Shown here piece after piece: positions 9,567-18,535 of a stretch of 64,000 nucleotides of DNA. The position numbers and the translations under genes are program-made. Numbering within the stretch: position 1 is the stretch's first letter; the number at the start of each line of letters is the position of its first letter. The notes beneath the pieces are model-generated. The model had not been told where the DNA came from and made no database searches. It saw only the letters and a list, made by a program, of their open reading frames with translations. Source of the stretch: Bradyrhizobium japonicum USDA 6. GTDB taxonomy: Bacteria; Pseudomonadota; Alphaproteobacteria; Rhizobiales; Xanthobacteraceae. The stretch lies in NCBI RefSeq assembly GCF_000284375.1, contig NC_017249.1, positions 6,116,001 through 6,180,000 on the forward strand. Direction: 5' to 3'.

Positions 9567-10397
9567 CTACGGCTTCAAATTCGGCGGCAGCGGCGGATCC
9601 TCGCGCATCAGCGTGATCGTCACCCGCCGGTTGGCCGCAAGCGAGGGATCGTCCGGAAACAGCGGCTGGGTGTCCGCCTTGCCGGCGACGGCGAAGATGT
9701 GGGACGGCGGCAGGCCCTCGCGTTCGAGGATCTGACGCACGGCATTGGCGCGATCGGCCGACAGGTCGAAGGCGCCATAGTCGCTGCGGGTCGGCACGAA
9801 TCCGGCCGCGGTGTGGCCGGCGATCGAGACACGGAGCGGCGTTGCCTTCAGCGGGATCGCGAGCTTCTCGATCAGGCGGCGGGTGCGGTCATACGGCACC
9901 TTGGAGCCGTCGGCGAACATCGAGCGGCCATCCTGGTCGACGATCTCCAGGTTGAGGCCCTGCTTGGTCTCCTCGAACATGATGTGCTTGGACATCTCGG
10001 TCAGTTCCGGCATGTCCTGAAGCGCCTGTCGCAGCGAGGCGGCGGCGAGCGCGAAATTGCGGTCGACCTTGATCTTCGCGCCCGACGTGCGGTCGCGGTC
10101 CTCCTGATCCGGCGTCGGCGTGTTGGAGGCGTCCTCGGGCTGGATGTGGTCGACGTTCTTCAGCCGCGGGCGGGTCGGCAGGCCGTCGGACTCGACGATA
10201 CCGGCGTAGCGCGCCTCGCTCTGCACGCCGAAGGCGTCGCGCATGGAGCCGGCGACGATCTTCAGCTTGTTGGCGTCCTGCGTCGAGAACGCGACGAGCA
10301 TCACGAAGAAGCTCATCATCAGGCCCATCAGGTCGGCGAAGGTCACGAACCAGCCGTGACCGCCACCGTGAGCATCGCCGCGCTTCTTCTTGGCCAT
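9567..10397 (-). CDS. motB: Flagellar motor stator protein MotB
   Basis: The 276-residue stator component anchors the MotA/B ion channel to peptidoglycan. A basic N-terminus precedes a single membrane helix (about residues 16-38, [20 protein letters not shown]) carrying the ion-conducting Asp22. The C-terminal OmpA/MotB domain (about residues 150-270) contains [10 protein letters not shown] and [13 protein letters not shown]. It follows motA by 26 bases in the same orientation, as usual for the pair. No other flagellar genes lie in the window. Confidence 0.93.
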   Translation of the reverse strand: MAKKKRGDAHGGGHGWFVTFADLMGLMMSFFVMLVAFSTQDANKLKIVAGSMRDAFGVQSEARYAGIVESDGLPTRPRLKNVDHIQPEDASNTPTPDQEDRDRTSGAKIKVDRNFALAAASLRQALQDMPELTEMSKHIMFEETKQGLNLEIVDQDGRSMFADGSKVPYDRTRRLIEKLAIPLKATPLRVSIAGHTAAGFVPTRSDYGAFDLSADRANAVRQILEREGLPPSHIFAVAGKADTQPLFPDDPSLAANRRVTITLMREDPPLPPNLKP

Positions 10398-10421
10398 CTC
10401 TCGAGATCCCGTGCGGCGGCT

Positions 10422-11195
10422 TTACGCCGGCACCGGCTCGCCCTCGGCATGACGATGCTTCTCCGGCAAATAGGCCAGCAGCATTTCGCGCACGAGCGTC
10501 GGGCTCTTGGAGTCGCGGATCATCAGGATGCCGTCGATGATCAGTGTGCGGTTGGTTTCCTCGTCGAGCAGCTTGCCGTGCAGCTTGTCGGCGATCGGCA
10601 GACAGAACAGGTTCGCGACCAGCGCACCGTACAGGGTTGCGAGCAGCGCGGTCGCCATGAACGGGCCGAGCTTGGAGGGATCGGTCATGTTGGCGAACAT
10701 CTGCACCATGCCGATCAGGGTGCCGATCATGCCGAAGGCCGGGGCGCAGTCGCCGATGGCGCGGTAGATCTTGCTGCCTTCGTCGAGATGCATGAGGAAG
10801 TTGTCGCGGTCGCGCTCGAGATTGTCGCGGATGAAGTCGAGGTCGTAGCCGTCGGCGACGTAGCGGATGCCCTTGGCCAGGAACGGCTCGTCGGTCTCGA
10901 CCTTTTCGAGGCCAACTGGGCCCTGCTTGCGGGCGATCTCGGCGATGCGGGCAAGCTCGTCGACGAGGTCATGGGCCGACAGGCGGCTCATGGTGAAAGC
11001 GAACTTGGCGCCGAGCGGAAGGCCGTGCAGGAGCGCGCTGAGCGGAAAGCGGATCATGGTGGCCGAGATCGAGCCGCCGAAGATGATGATCATGGCATGT
11101 TCGGAGATGAACATGTGGAGGTCGCCGCCCATGAAGATCATCGCCGTAATGACGATGATGCCCGCAATGAGCCCGACGCTCGTCATGATATCCAT
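10422..11195 (-). CDS. motA: Flagellar motor stator protein MotA (MotA/TolQ/ExbB family)
   Basis: The 257-residue four-helix stator channel protein partners MotB. The start MDIMTSVGLIAGI at 11195 is preceded by GGAG at good spacing. Helices lie near residues 4-20, 30-48, 148-170 and 182-202; the conserved RAIGDCAPAFGMIGTLIGMVQMFANM region and the following TALLATLYGALVANLF segment are MotA signatures. The cytoplasmic loop holds FLAKGIRYVADGYD and the charged segment RDNLERDRDN. It is the first gene of the motAB operon. Confidence 0.93.
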   Translation of the reverse strand: MDIMTSVGLIAGIIVITAMIFMGGDLHMFISEHAMIIIFGGSISATMIRFPLSALLHGLPLGAKFAFTMSRLSAHDLVDELARIAEIARKQGPVGLEKVETDEPFLAKGIRYVADGYDLDFIRDNLERDRDNFLMHLDEGSKIYRAIGDCAPAFGMIGTLIGMVQMFANMTDPSKLGPFMATALLATLYGALVANLFCLPIADKLHGKLLDEETNRTLIIDGILMIRDSKSPTLVREMLLAYLPEKHRHAEGEPVPA

Positions 11196-11421
11196 GGGAC
11201 ACTCCAACGCGAACGCAACAACGGCCGTCCTGGCCGCTGGCGCGGCCCAACCCCGAACCGCATCGGAAACCCTAGAGCGCCGCCCTTAAAGCCGCGTAAA
11301 GGTTAAGTTGAGCCGGGGTGCCAGACCGGCGCAGCGCGCTGACAGGACGCCGGCTTTACCCGCGACCGGCCGGAATCTCAACACTTCGCTAACCATGATT
11401 GCGGCGCGCCAGGACGGCAGC

Positions 11422-12246
11422 TCAGGACGAAAGCCCGGTCAACTCGAGGCTGAGTGCGCGCAGGCGCCTGCGCGCGCCGGCATCGTAGGCCTGCGGATTG
11501 GCGCGCGTCTCGTTCATGCCGTTGAAGAACAGTCCGCTCTTGCCGGCGACATCGTCGCCTTCGACGAGGTGCAGGATCGCCGCACCGCCCTGCTCCACCG
11601 TCGAGATCGGCGTGATGCCGCCGGCACGCACCATCGTGGTGTTCATGTAGGTCGCCGGATGCAGCGCGTTGACGGTGATGCCCATGCGCTTCAATTCCTC
11701 CGCGAAATCGATGGTGAACATGATCTGTGCGAGCTTGCTCTGCGCGTAGGCGCGCGAGCCGCTGTAGCCGTTGCTGATCATGACGTCGTCGAAATCGATC
11801 GGATGCTGACCGAGGGAGGCAACATTGACGACGCGCGAAGGTGCCGCGGACCTCAACAGCGGCAGCAGCAAGTGCGCAAGCAGGAAGCCCGAGAGGTAAT
11901 TCACGGCAAAGCGCAGTTCATGGCCGTCCGGACTCTCCTGCCGTTGCGGTCCGTCGTTCTGCGAGCCGATGCCGGCGTTGCTGACGAACACATCGAGACG
12001 CCGGTGATCGCGGATAACGGCTGCGGCGAGCCCTCGCGCGCCTGACATCGACGACAAGTCGGCCTGGTAGAATGTCGGCGCAGCGTGGCCAGCCCGGACG
12101 ATCTGGTCGATCAGCGCCTTCGCGCGCACGGCATCGCGGCCGTGGATCAGGACCCTCGCACCTGCTTCGGCCAGCCGGCGTGCGACGTAGCGGCCGACGC
12201 CGTCCGTCGAACCGGTGATCAGGACGGTCTTGCCGATCATCTTCAT
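11422..12246 (-). CDS. Short-chain dehydrogenase/reductase (SDR)
   Basis: The 274-residue SDR has the nucleotide-binding motif TGSTDGVGR near residue 10, NAGIGSQ, a catalytic Ser in VNVASLG and the Tyr/Lys pair in YAQSKLAQ. The length and the HPATYMNTTM region resemble retinol-dehydrogenase-like SDRs. The start at 12246 follows GGAGG at 8 bases; a longer open frame upstream is ignored. Substrate is unknown. The gene diverges from the small membrane-protein gene at 12347. About 226 bases between this stop and motA hold no gene I can see. Confidence 0.85.
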   Translation of the reverse strand: MKMIGKTVLITGSTDGVGRYVARRLAEAGARVLIHGRDAVRAKALIDQIVRAGHAAPTFYQADLSSMSGARGLAAAVIRDHRRLDVFVSNAGIGSQNDGPQRQESPDGHELRFAVNYLSGFLLAHLLLPLLRSAAPSRVVNVASLGQHPIDFDDVMISNGYSGSRAYAQSKLAQIMFTIDFAEELKRMGITVNALHPATYMNTTMVRAGGITPISTVEQGGAAILHLVEGDDVAGKSGLFFNGMNETRANPQAYDAGARRRLRALSLELTGLSS

Positions 12247-12346
12247 TGTGCGTCCTCCGACTGCGGCCCTGCGCCACATCCGCGATGAGAGATCATGGAG
12301 TATTCTATCGCCGGGCGGCCTGCTCCATCGCAGGAGCCGTTTTGCC

Positions 12347-12640
12347 ATGTTGACGCTGTTCGGTCTTCTCACCGCGCTGCCCGCGGTACTGGCGCTCCAC
12401 CTGCTCGAGCCAGGGCTCGTCCTGCCGGCGTTCAGCGTCTTGCTGTTTGTCGAGGCGGGCTTTGCCGTGATCGCAGCGCGCTTGATTCACGCCCCTGATA
12501 ATGCCGACAACGTCACCCTCTGGGATCTCGCCGGGGGCTTCACCCTGATCGGATGCGCCGCCGCAGTCTTCGGCGAGCCGGATCAGGCCGCCCTGTTTCT
12601 GACGGAACAGGGCGGCCCGCGGCCGGCGTCACGGCCGTAG
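12347..12640 (+). CDS. Small conserved-type membrane protein of unknown function
   Basis: The 97-residue product has two clear hydrophobic segments, about residues 1-34 (LTLFGLLTALPAVLALHLL and continuing) and residues 60-75 (AGGFTLIGCAAAVF). I do not recognise a named family. The ATG at 12347 is chosen because it begins the hydrophobic protein and GGAG lies 12 bases before it; the open frame extends to 12215 but that part overlaps the divergent SDR start. It converges on the RraA-family gene with 16 bases between stops. Confidence 0.6.
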   Translation: MLTLFGLLTALPAVLALHLLEPGLVLPAFSVLLFVEAGFAVIAARLIHAPDNADNVTLWDLAGGFTLIGCAAAVFGEPDQAALFLTEQGGPRPASRP

Positions 12641-12656
12641 ATCGTTCGGTCGCCCG

Positions 12657-13376
12657 TTAGTGAATCTCCGCCGAGCGCTTCAGCGCGGCCTTCAGCTTCT
12701 CCAGCGAGAAGTCGGGGCTGCGCGCGATCTCCAGGATGGGCGTCTCACGGCGGCCGCAGAGCTCGGCGGCCTCGGGCAGCTTTGCGGCGATGTCGAGCGG
12801 GATCACGATGGCGCCGTGCTGGTCGGCATGGATCAGATCGTCGGACTTCACGGTCATGCCGGCGACGCGCACCTCGCCGCCGAAGCTTTCCGCATGCACC
12901 CAGGCATGCGACGGGCCGATCGAGCCGGCCAGCGCCTGGAAGCCCGGAGCCCATTGCGGGATGTCGCGGATCGAGCCGTCGGTGATGACGCCGAGGCACC
13001 CGAGCGCCTTGTGCACGTTGCTCTGCACCTCGCCCCAGAACGCGCCGTAGCCGACGTCGGGACCGTCGATGTCCTGGATCACCGAGATGCGCGGACCGTG
13101 GCCGGTGCCGACATATTCGTAATATTCGATGCGGCGCTTGGACTGCTCTTCGGCCGACAGCGAGGACTTCAGCACCGAGCGGATCGCAACCGTGCGGGCA
13201 TAGCCGACGATCGGCGGCAGGTCGGGAAACGGACAGACCAGTTGCTTGGTGGTGTAGCCGATCAACCGGCGCTCCGGCGCCACGATCTCCATGGCATTGC
13301 AGATCGTCGGGGTGTCGTAGCGGCCCAGCGCTTCGAGGACGGCAGCGGGCAGCGGCCCGGTCGCGGTATCAGTCAC
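12657..13376 (-). CDS. RraA-family protein (HMG/CHA aldolase-like)
   Basis: The 239-residue protein shows the family motif GVITDGSIRDIPQW, including the Arg-Asp pair that holds the divalent metal in 4-hydroxy-4-methyl-2-oxoglutarate/4-carboxy-4-hydroxy-2-oxoadipate aldolases. Other landmarks are DTPTICNAME near the N-terminus and DDLIHADQHGAIVIP. Members either cleave 2-oxo-4-hydroxy acids or, in the RraA subset, inhibit RNase E. At 239 residues it is longer than E. coli RraA (about 160), so an aldolase-type or uncharacterised enzyme is more likely. Neighbours give no pathway. Confidence 0.8.
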   Translation of the reverse strand: MTDTATGPLPAAVLEALGRYDTPTICNAMEIVAPERRLIGYTTKQLVCPFPDLPPIVGYARTVAIRSVLKSSLSAEEQSKRRIEYYEYVGTGHGPRISVIQDIDGPDVGYGAFWGEVQSNVHKALGCLGVITDGSIRDIPQWAPGFQALAGSIGPSHAWVHAESFGGEVRVAGMTVKSDDLIHADQHGAIVIPLDIAAKLPEAAELCGRRETPILEIARSPDFSLEKLKAALKRSAEIH

Positions 13377-13497
13377 GGCGTTCTCTCCCAGATTGGCGGC
13401 CGCTGTTGGCGCGGTGCCGCCGGCACAGGGCGATATAGCCGAGATCGGGCTTCAACCCAACTCGGCCGCCTTCATGGCAGATATCCGCGAAAACCGC

Positions 13498-14379
13498 TCA
13501 GTGCAGCCGCCCCGGCCGGTCGTCGTCGTGCGGCGGCTCCGACAAATTGGCCAGCGTCGGCGCCGAAGGCGGCGACGGGACCTCGCCTCCCGACGGCCCG
13601 GTGGCCGCCATCGCGCGCGCCTGGTCGCGGTAGGATTTGTAGCCGAGCGGCAAGCCGAGCAGATACAGCACCGTGCCGATCGACAGCACGTGCCAGGGAT
13701 AGGCGATCAGGATAGCAATGAAGACGATCACCGCGACGAACGCCGGCAGCACCAGCTCGGGCGGCACGCGCATGCGCTTGGTCTTGCCGGAGAATACCGG
13801 CAGACGCGACACCATCAGGAAGGCGATCAGCAGCGTATAGGCCGCCGTCACCGCCGCGGGCAGCCGGCCGAGATCGAGAAACGCGACGTAGATCGGCAGC
13901 AGCACCGTGATCGCGCCGGCCGGCGCCGGCACACCGGTGAAGAAATTGGCGGCGAACGCCGGCTTGTTCGGATCGTCCATGGTGGCGTTGAAGCGCGCGA
14001 GCCTCAACCCCCCGGAGATCGCGAACACCATGGCGGCGATCCAGCCGGCATTGCCGAGCTCGTGCAGCTGCCAGAAGTACAGCATCAGGCCGGGAGCCAC
14101 GCCGAAATTGACGAAGTCGGCGAGGCTGTCGAGCTCGGCGCCGAACTTGGACTGCCCCTTGATCATGCGTGCGACGCGACCATCGATGCCGTCGAGCGCG
14201 GCCGCGAACACGATGGCGTAGACTGCGAGCGTCATCCGCCCCTCGATCGACAGCCGGATCGAGGTCAGGCCGGCGCAGATCGCCAGCAGCGTGATGACGT
14301 TGGGCACCAGCATCCGCACCGGGATCGGGCGGAACCGCCGGCGGCGCACGTCAGGATCTTTGAAATCGTAGGGGGTCAT
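13498..14379 (-). CDS. pssA: CDP-diacylglycerol-serine O-phosphatidyltransferase
   Basis: The 293-residue integral membrane enzyme makes phosphatidylserine from CDP-diacylglycerol and serine. The CDP-alcohol phosphotransferase motif D-G-x2-A-R-x8-G-x3-D-x3-D is intact in DGRVARMIKGQSKFGAELDS and the following LAD. Several membrane helices follow to about residue 245; the Pro-rich C-terminal tail is not conserved-looking. It lies 80 bases downstream of psd, giving a psd-pssA phosphatidylethanolamine operon, the usual rhizobial arrangement. Confidence 0.93.
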   Translation of the reverse strand: MTPYDFKDPDVRRRRFRPIPVRMLVPNVITLLAICAGLTSIRLSIEGRMTLAVYAIVFAAALDGIDGRVARMIKGQSKFGAELDSLADFVNFGVAPGLMLYFWQLHELGNAGWIAAMVFAISGGLRLARFNATMDDPNKPAFAANFFTGVPAPAGAITVLLPIYVAFLDLGRLPAAVTAAYTLLIAFLMVSRLPVFSGKTKRMRVPPELVLPAFVAVIVFIAILIAYPWHVLSIGTVLYLLGLPLGYKSYRDQARAMAATGPSGGEVPSPPSAPTLANLSEPPHDDDRPGRLH

Positions 14380-14459
14380 GGCTTACCTCGAGGCGAGATA
14401 TAGCAAGCCGCGTCCCCCTCCGCCATTGCGGCGGAAGGCCCTGATGCACCGACCAATGG

Positions 14460-15158
14460 TTAATTGGCGCGGTAGGCGCGGCTTGGGTCGTCCCCGGCAA
14501 GATCGGCCAAAATCGTCTCTCCGGCGATCGCGGTCTGGCCTTCCGACACCAGCGCCTTGGTACCCAGCGGCAGGTAGACGTCGAGGCGCGAGCCGAAGCG
14601 GATCAGGCCAAACCGCTCGCCCGCCCCGATCGCCTGCCCTTCCCTGACGAAGCAGACGATGCGCTTGGCGACGAGCCCTGCGATCTGGATCACGCCGATC
14701 TTGGCCGTCGGCGTCGTGATCACGAGCGAGTTGCGCTCATTGTCCTCGCTCGCCTTGTCGAGCTCGGCGTTGATGAACAGGCCCGGCCGGTAGGCGATGC
14801 GGTCCACCCTGCCCGCGATCGGGCTGCGGTTCACGTGGCAGTTGAACACGCTCATGAACACCGAGATGCGCGGCAGCGGCCGGTCGCCGAGCCCGAGCTC
14901 GGCCGGCGGCAGCGCCATGGTGATCATCGAGACACGGCCGTCGGCCGGCGACACCACGAGTCCCTCGCGCACCGGCGTCACGCGCACGGGGTCGCGGAAG
15001 AACAGCGCGCACCACACGGTCAGGATCGTGCCGATCCACCCGAGCGGCGACCACAGCCAGAACAGGATCAGGCTTGCCAGCGCAAAGCCGCCAATGAAGG
15101 GATAGCCCTCCTTGTGGATCGGCGGGATCTGACGCTGGATCGAATCGAGGATGGACAT
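14460..15158 (-). CDS. psd: Phosphatidylserine decarboxylase (short, PSD-A type)
   Basis: The 232-residue membrane-associated pyruvoyl enzyme converts phosphatidylserine to phosphatidylethanolamine. N-terminal helices span about residues 20-55. [16 protein letters not shown] is the conserved His-containing core, and the self-cleavage Gly-Ser is in [13 protein letters not shown] near the C-terminus. The shorter length and FGSR cleavage site mark the archaetidylserine-type subfamily rather than the E. coli LGST form. It is first in the psd-pssA pair. Confidence 0.93.
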   Translation of the reverse strand: MSILDSIQRQIPPIHKEGYPFIGGFALASLILFWLWSPLGWIGTILTVWCALFFRDPVRVTPVREGLVVSPADGRVSMITMALPPAELGLGDRPLPRISVFMSVFNCHVNRSPIAGRVDRIAYRPGLFINAELDKASEDNERNSLVITTPTAKIGVIQIAGLVAKRIVCFVREGQAIGAGERFGLIRFGSRLDVYLPLGTKALVSEGQTAIAGETILADLAGDDPSRAYRAN

Positions 15159-15244
15159 CGCTATCTGCCGCCTGGGAGTTGATGGCGCCGGGTCACCCCC
15201 GCGCGGTGGAGTTGTTTAGGCCAGAGTTGGGACCCGAGACAAGG

Positions 15245-17206
15245 TCACTCCGCGGCCGCTGACGTCGCGAGGGCGTCGTCGACCGGCGGCGGCTCCCGGT
15301 TGGGCGCCTCGCTGGAATCCGCCATCTGGGCCAGTTTCTCGCGTGCCGCTTCGGCCTCGCGCTGCCTGTTCCACATGCTGGCATAGAGGCCGCCCTGCGC
15401 GAGCAGCTTGGCGTGGGTGCCCCGCTCGGCGATGCGGCCCTGGTCCAGCACGATGATCTCGTCGGCGCCGACAATGGTGGAAAGCCGGTGCGCGATCACC
15501 AGCGAGGTGCGGTTCTTCGACACGCGGTCGAGCGCGCCCTGGATCTCGTGCTCGGTGTGGGTGTCGAGCGCCGAGGTCGCCTCGTCCAGCACCAGGATCG
15601 GCGGCGCCTTGAGCACGGTGCGCGCGATGGCGACGCGCTGCTTCTCGCCGCCCGAGAGCTTCAGGCCGCGCTCGCCGACCTGGGTCTCGTACCCCATCGG
15701 CGCCATGCGGATGAAATGGTCGATCTGCGCCAGCCGCGCCGCTTCTTCGACCTCGGCATCATCGGCATCCCAGCGGCCGTAGCGGATGTTGTAGCGGATG
15801 GTATCGTTGAACAGCACCGTATCCTGCGGCACCATGCCGATCGAGGCGCGCAAGCTGGCCTGCGTGACCTCGCGGATGTCCTGGCCGTCGATCAGGATCT
15901 TGCCGCCGGACACGTCGTAGAGGCGGAACAACAGACGCGAAATCGTCGACTTGCCCGCCCCCGACGGGCCCACGATCGCGACCGTCTTGCCGGCCGGCAC
16001 CTCGAAGCTGATGCCCTTGAGGATCGGCCGCGTCGGCTCATAGGCGAAGCGAACGTCCTCGAAACGCAGATTGCCGGCCGAGACCACCAGCGGCTGCGCA
16101 TCGGGCATGTCCTTGATCTCGGCCTCGCGTCCGAGCACGTTGAACATCTTCTCGATGTCGATGATCGCCTGCTTGATCTCGCGATAGACCATGCCCATGA
16201 AATTGAGCGGCTGGTAGAGCTGGATCATCATGGCATTGACCAGCACGAAATCGCCGACCGTGTTGGTGCCGTTGCGCACGCCGATCGCGCACATCAGCAT
16301 GGTCGCGGTCAGCCCGAGCGTGAAGATCACGGCCTGGCCGGTGTTGAGCACCGCGAGCGAGGTATAGGCCTGAACGCTCGACTCCTCGTAGCGCGCGACC
16401 GACTTGTCGTAACGCTGCGCCTCGCGCGTCTCCGCGCTGAAATATTTCACGGTCTCGTAGTTGAGCAGCGAGTCGATCGCCTTGGTGTTCGCCTCGGTGT
16501 CGGAATCGTTCATCTTGCGGCGGATGCCGATCCGCCACTCGGTCGCGATGTAGGTGTAGTACATGTAGACCGCGACCGTGATCAGCGTCGCGACCACGTA
16601 GCGCCAGTCGAACTGCCACAGCAGCACCGCCAGCAGCAGCGTGACCTCGACGATGGTCGGGATCAGCTGCAGGATCACCATGCGCACGATGACCTCGATG
16701 CCCTCGCGGCCGCGCTCGAGCACGCGCGTCAGGCCGCCGGTCTTGCGCTCGAGGTGAAAGCGCAGCGACAGCTCGTGCATGTGGACGAAGGTGATGGTGG
16801 CGAGCTTGCGCACTGCATGCATGGCGACACGGGCGAAGATGCCGTCGCGCCATTGCGTCAGCACCGCCATCAGGATGCGCGTCACGCCATAGCTTGCGGT
16901 CAGCAGCAATGGCGAGGCGATCACCCAGAGGTGCCAGTTGTCGGGCTGCACCGGCGCGGTGTTGGCACCGGTCAGCGCATCCGTCGCCCATTTGAAGCTG
17001 AACGGCACGGTCAGCGTGATCAGCTTGGCGGCGAGCAGCAGCACCATCGACCAGACCACCCGCATCTTCAGGTCGAAACGGTCGCCCGGCCAGATATAGG
17101 GCCACAGATGCGCCAGCGTGCCCATCAGCGTGGCCCGCTCCAGCGGTCCGCCTGCGGGAGGATCGGGAACGTCTGCGCCGTCGAACGATTGAGGTTGGTC
17201 CATCAA
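15245..17206 (-). CDS. ABC exporter, Atm1/HMT1-like half-transporter
   Basis: The 653-residue fused permease-ATPase has six membrane helices in about residues 45-330 and a nucleotide-binding domain from about 385. Walker A is GPSGAGKS, the signature LSGGEKQR, Walker B ILVLDEAT, and the H-loop IAHRLST. The SLLNYETVKYFSAETREAQRYD segment is diagnostic of the Atm1/ABCB7/HMT1 family, which exports glutathione-related compounds and supports iron-sulfur or metal homeostasis. The 50-residue tail beyond the ATPase is low complexity. It stands alone on the minus strand, 86 bases before psd. Confidence 0.9.
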   Translation of the reverse strand: MMDQPQSFDGADVPDPPAGGPLERATLMGTLAHLWPYIWPGDRFDLKMRVVWSMVLLLAAKLITLTVPFSFKWATDALTGANTAPVQPDNWHLWVIASPLLLTASYGVTRILMAVLTQWRDGIFARVAMHAVRKLATITFVHMHELSLRFHLERKTGGLTRVLERGREGIEVIVRMVILQLIPTIVEVTLLLAVLLWQFDWRYVVATLITVAVYMYYTYIATEWRIGIRRKMNDSDTEANTKAIDSLLNYETVKYFSAETREAQRYDKSVARYEESSVQAYTSLAVLNTGQAVIFTLGLTATMLMCAIGVRNGTNTVGDFVLVNAMMIQLYQPLNFMGMVYREIKQAIIDIEKMFNVLGREAEIKDMPDAQPLVVSAGNLRFEDVRFAYEPTRPILKGISFEVPAGKTVAIVGPSGAGKSTISRLLFRLYDVSGGKILIDGQDIREVTQASLRASIGMVPQDTVLFNDTIRYNIRYGRWDADDAEVEEAARLAQIDHFIRMAPMGYETQVGERGLKLSGGEKQRVAIARTVLKAPPILVLDEATSALDTHTEHEIQGALDRVSKNRTSLVIAHRLSTIVGADEIIVLDQGRIAERGTHAKLLAQGGLYASMWNRQREAEAAREKLAQMADSSEAPNREPPPVDDALATSAAAE

Positions 17207-17395
17207 AAAGCCTGAAAGCCCGCCGGGTGCGGGCAGCGTTACGATTTGCGATTTTCGCCCGTCATATAAAGCCTTCCGGATGTCAGCGCACCCCGCCAGA
17301 TGGCGAATCTTTGATTGTTTGTCGCCATTTACCGGTAGATTTCCGGGGGATCCGAATCACCGATTGGGCTTGACGCCCCTTCGCTGCAATGCATC

Positions 17396-18010
17396 ATGGC
17401 ACCAATGAGCACGATCAAAACTGTCTGTGTCTATTGCGGCTCCGGCCCAGGAACCAATCCCAGCTTCACCGAAGGCGCCAAGGCGTTCGGCAAGGCCCTC
17501 GCCGAGAGCAACATCCGCCTGGTCTACGGCGGCGGCTCGCTCGGCCTGATGGGCTCGGTCGCGACCTCCGTGCTCGATCACGGCGGCACCGTCACCGGCA
17601 TCATTCCCGAATTCCTCCGCAAGCGCGAGAACGCGCTGACCCGCGTGCAGGAGATGATCGTCACCCCCGACATGCACGAGCGCAAGCGGCTGATGTTCGA
17701 GCGCTCCGACGCCTTCGTGGCACTGCCGGGCGGCGTCGGCACGCTCGAAGAGCTGGTGGAGCAGCTGACCTGGAAGCAGCTCGGCCGTCACGCCAAGCCG
17801 GTGCTGCTCGCCAACTTCGACAATTTCTGGGAGCCGCTGCTCTCGCTGCTGTCGCACATGCGCCAGACCGAGTTCATCCGCGCCGGCCTTTCGGTCGACA
17901 TCCTCAAGGCCGATCGCGTCGAGGATATTCTGCCGAAGCTGAAGGCGGCAGCGGCACAGATCGCCGAATCTGAAACGCAGCTCGCCCCGGAAGTGGCGCG
18001 CAAGCTCTAG
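17396..18010 (+). CDS. LOG-family (TIGR00730) nucleotide phosphoribohydrolase
   Basis: The 204-residue Rossmann-fold protein has the LOG motif PGGVGTLEE, plus VYCGSGPG at the start and YGGGSLGLMG, matching cytokinin riboside 5'-monophosphate phosphoribohydrolases. These release the base from nucleoside monophosphates, and some produce active cytokinin; in bacteria the natural substrate is often AMP. The start at 17396 or the ATG at 17405 are both possible; neither has a clear ribosome site. It converges on the VOC gene with only 4 bases between stops. Confidence 0.88.
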   Translation: MAPMSTIKTVCVYCGSGPGTNPSFTEGAKAFGKALAESNIRLVYGGGSLGLMGSVATSVLDHGGTVTGIIPEFLRKRENALTRVQEMIVTPDMHERKRLMFERSDAFVALPGGVGTLEELVEQLTWKQLGRHAKPVLLANFDNFWEPLLSLLSHMRQTEFIRAGLSVDILKADRVEDILPKLKAAAAQIAESETQLAPEVARKL

Positions 18011-18014
18011 CGCC

Positions 18015-18392
18015 CTACTCCGCCGGAAACGTCACCGCCTCGATCCGGTTGCCATCGGGGTCGGTCACGAAAGCCGCGTAGTAGCGCACGCGGTCATGCG
18101 GACGGATGCCCGGCGCGCCGTCGGACGCACCGCCGGCGGGCAACGCCGCGGCATGAAACGCATCGACCTCGGCCGTCGTCTTCGCCCGCAGACAGATGTG
18201 CACACCGCTCTCCGGTGCCACGCGCGGCATTCCCTCACGCAGATTGATCCAGAACTCGGGATAGGCCTTGCCGAAGCCGATCGTCCGCGGCCGCACGACG
18301 AGGCGCGTGAGGCCGAGCGCGGCGAGCGTGGTCTCGTAGAATTTTGCGGAGCGTTCGAGGTTGCTCACTCCGACGGAGATGTGGTCGATCAT
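18015..18392 (-). CDS. VOC/glyoxalase superfamily protein
   Basis: The 125-residue single VOC module opens MIDHISVGVSNLERSAKFYE and ends YYAAFVTDPDGNRIEAVTF, the two halves of the beta-alpha-beta-beta-beta fold. Metal ligands expected from the family are His4 and the Glu in NRIEAV. Substrate is unknown; glyoxalase/bleomycin-type names should be treated as fold labels. GGGAG lies before the start at 18392. Upstream lies a family A palindromic repeat, then the cimA stop. Confidence 0.85.
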   Translation of the reverse strand: MIDHISVGVSNLERSAKFYETTLAALGLTRLVVRPRTIGFGKAYPEFWINLREGMPRVAPESGVHICLRAKTTAEVDAFHAAALPAGGASDGAPGIRPHDRVRYYAAFVTDPDGNRIEAVTFPAE

Positions 18393-18411
18393 TGGTCGCG
18401 CTCCCTCCCCT

Positions 18412-18498
18412 CGTCATTGCGAGCGAAGCGAAGCAATCCAGAGTCCCTCCGCGGAACGATTCTGGATTGCTTCGTCGCTTCGCTCCTCGCAATGACGG
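18412..18498. repeat. Dispersed palindromic repeat, family A copy 2
   Basis: This well-formed copy begins CGTCATTGCGAGCGAAGCGA and ends with the complementary CTTCGCTCCTCGCAATGACG; the inner arms are AAGCAATCCAGA and TCTGGATTGCTT. It lies between the cimA stop and the VOC gene start, both on the minus strand, so it could end the cimA transcript. Confidence 0.9.
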
Positions 18499-18535
18499 CG
18501 TTTGCGGCCGCGCCGTCCCTTACGTTGCCGTCCTC

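Noticed and set aside
9541..9570. Terminator after motB
   Set aside because: AGAGC-TTCC opposite GGAA-GCTCT has bulges and no T tract on the motB side, so I do not list it as a feature.
15413..17215. 600-codon plus-strand open frame opposite the ABC exporter
   Set aside because: The exporter has all Walker and signature motifs; the antisense product has no recognisable domain.
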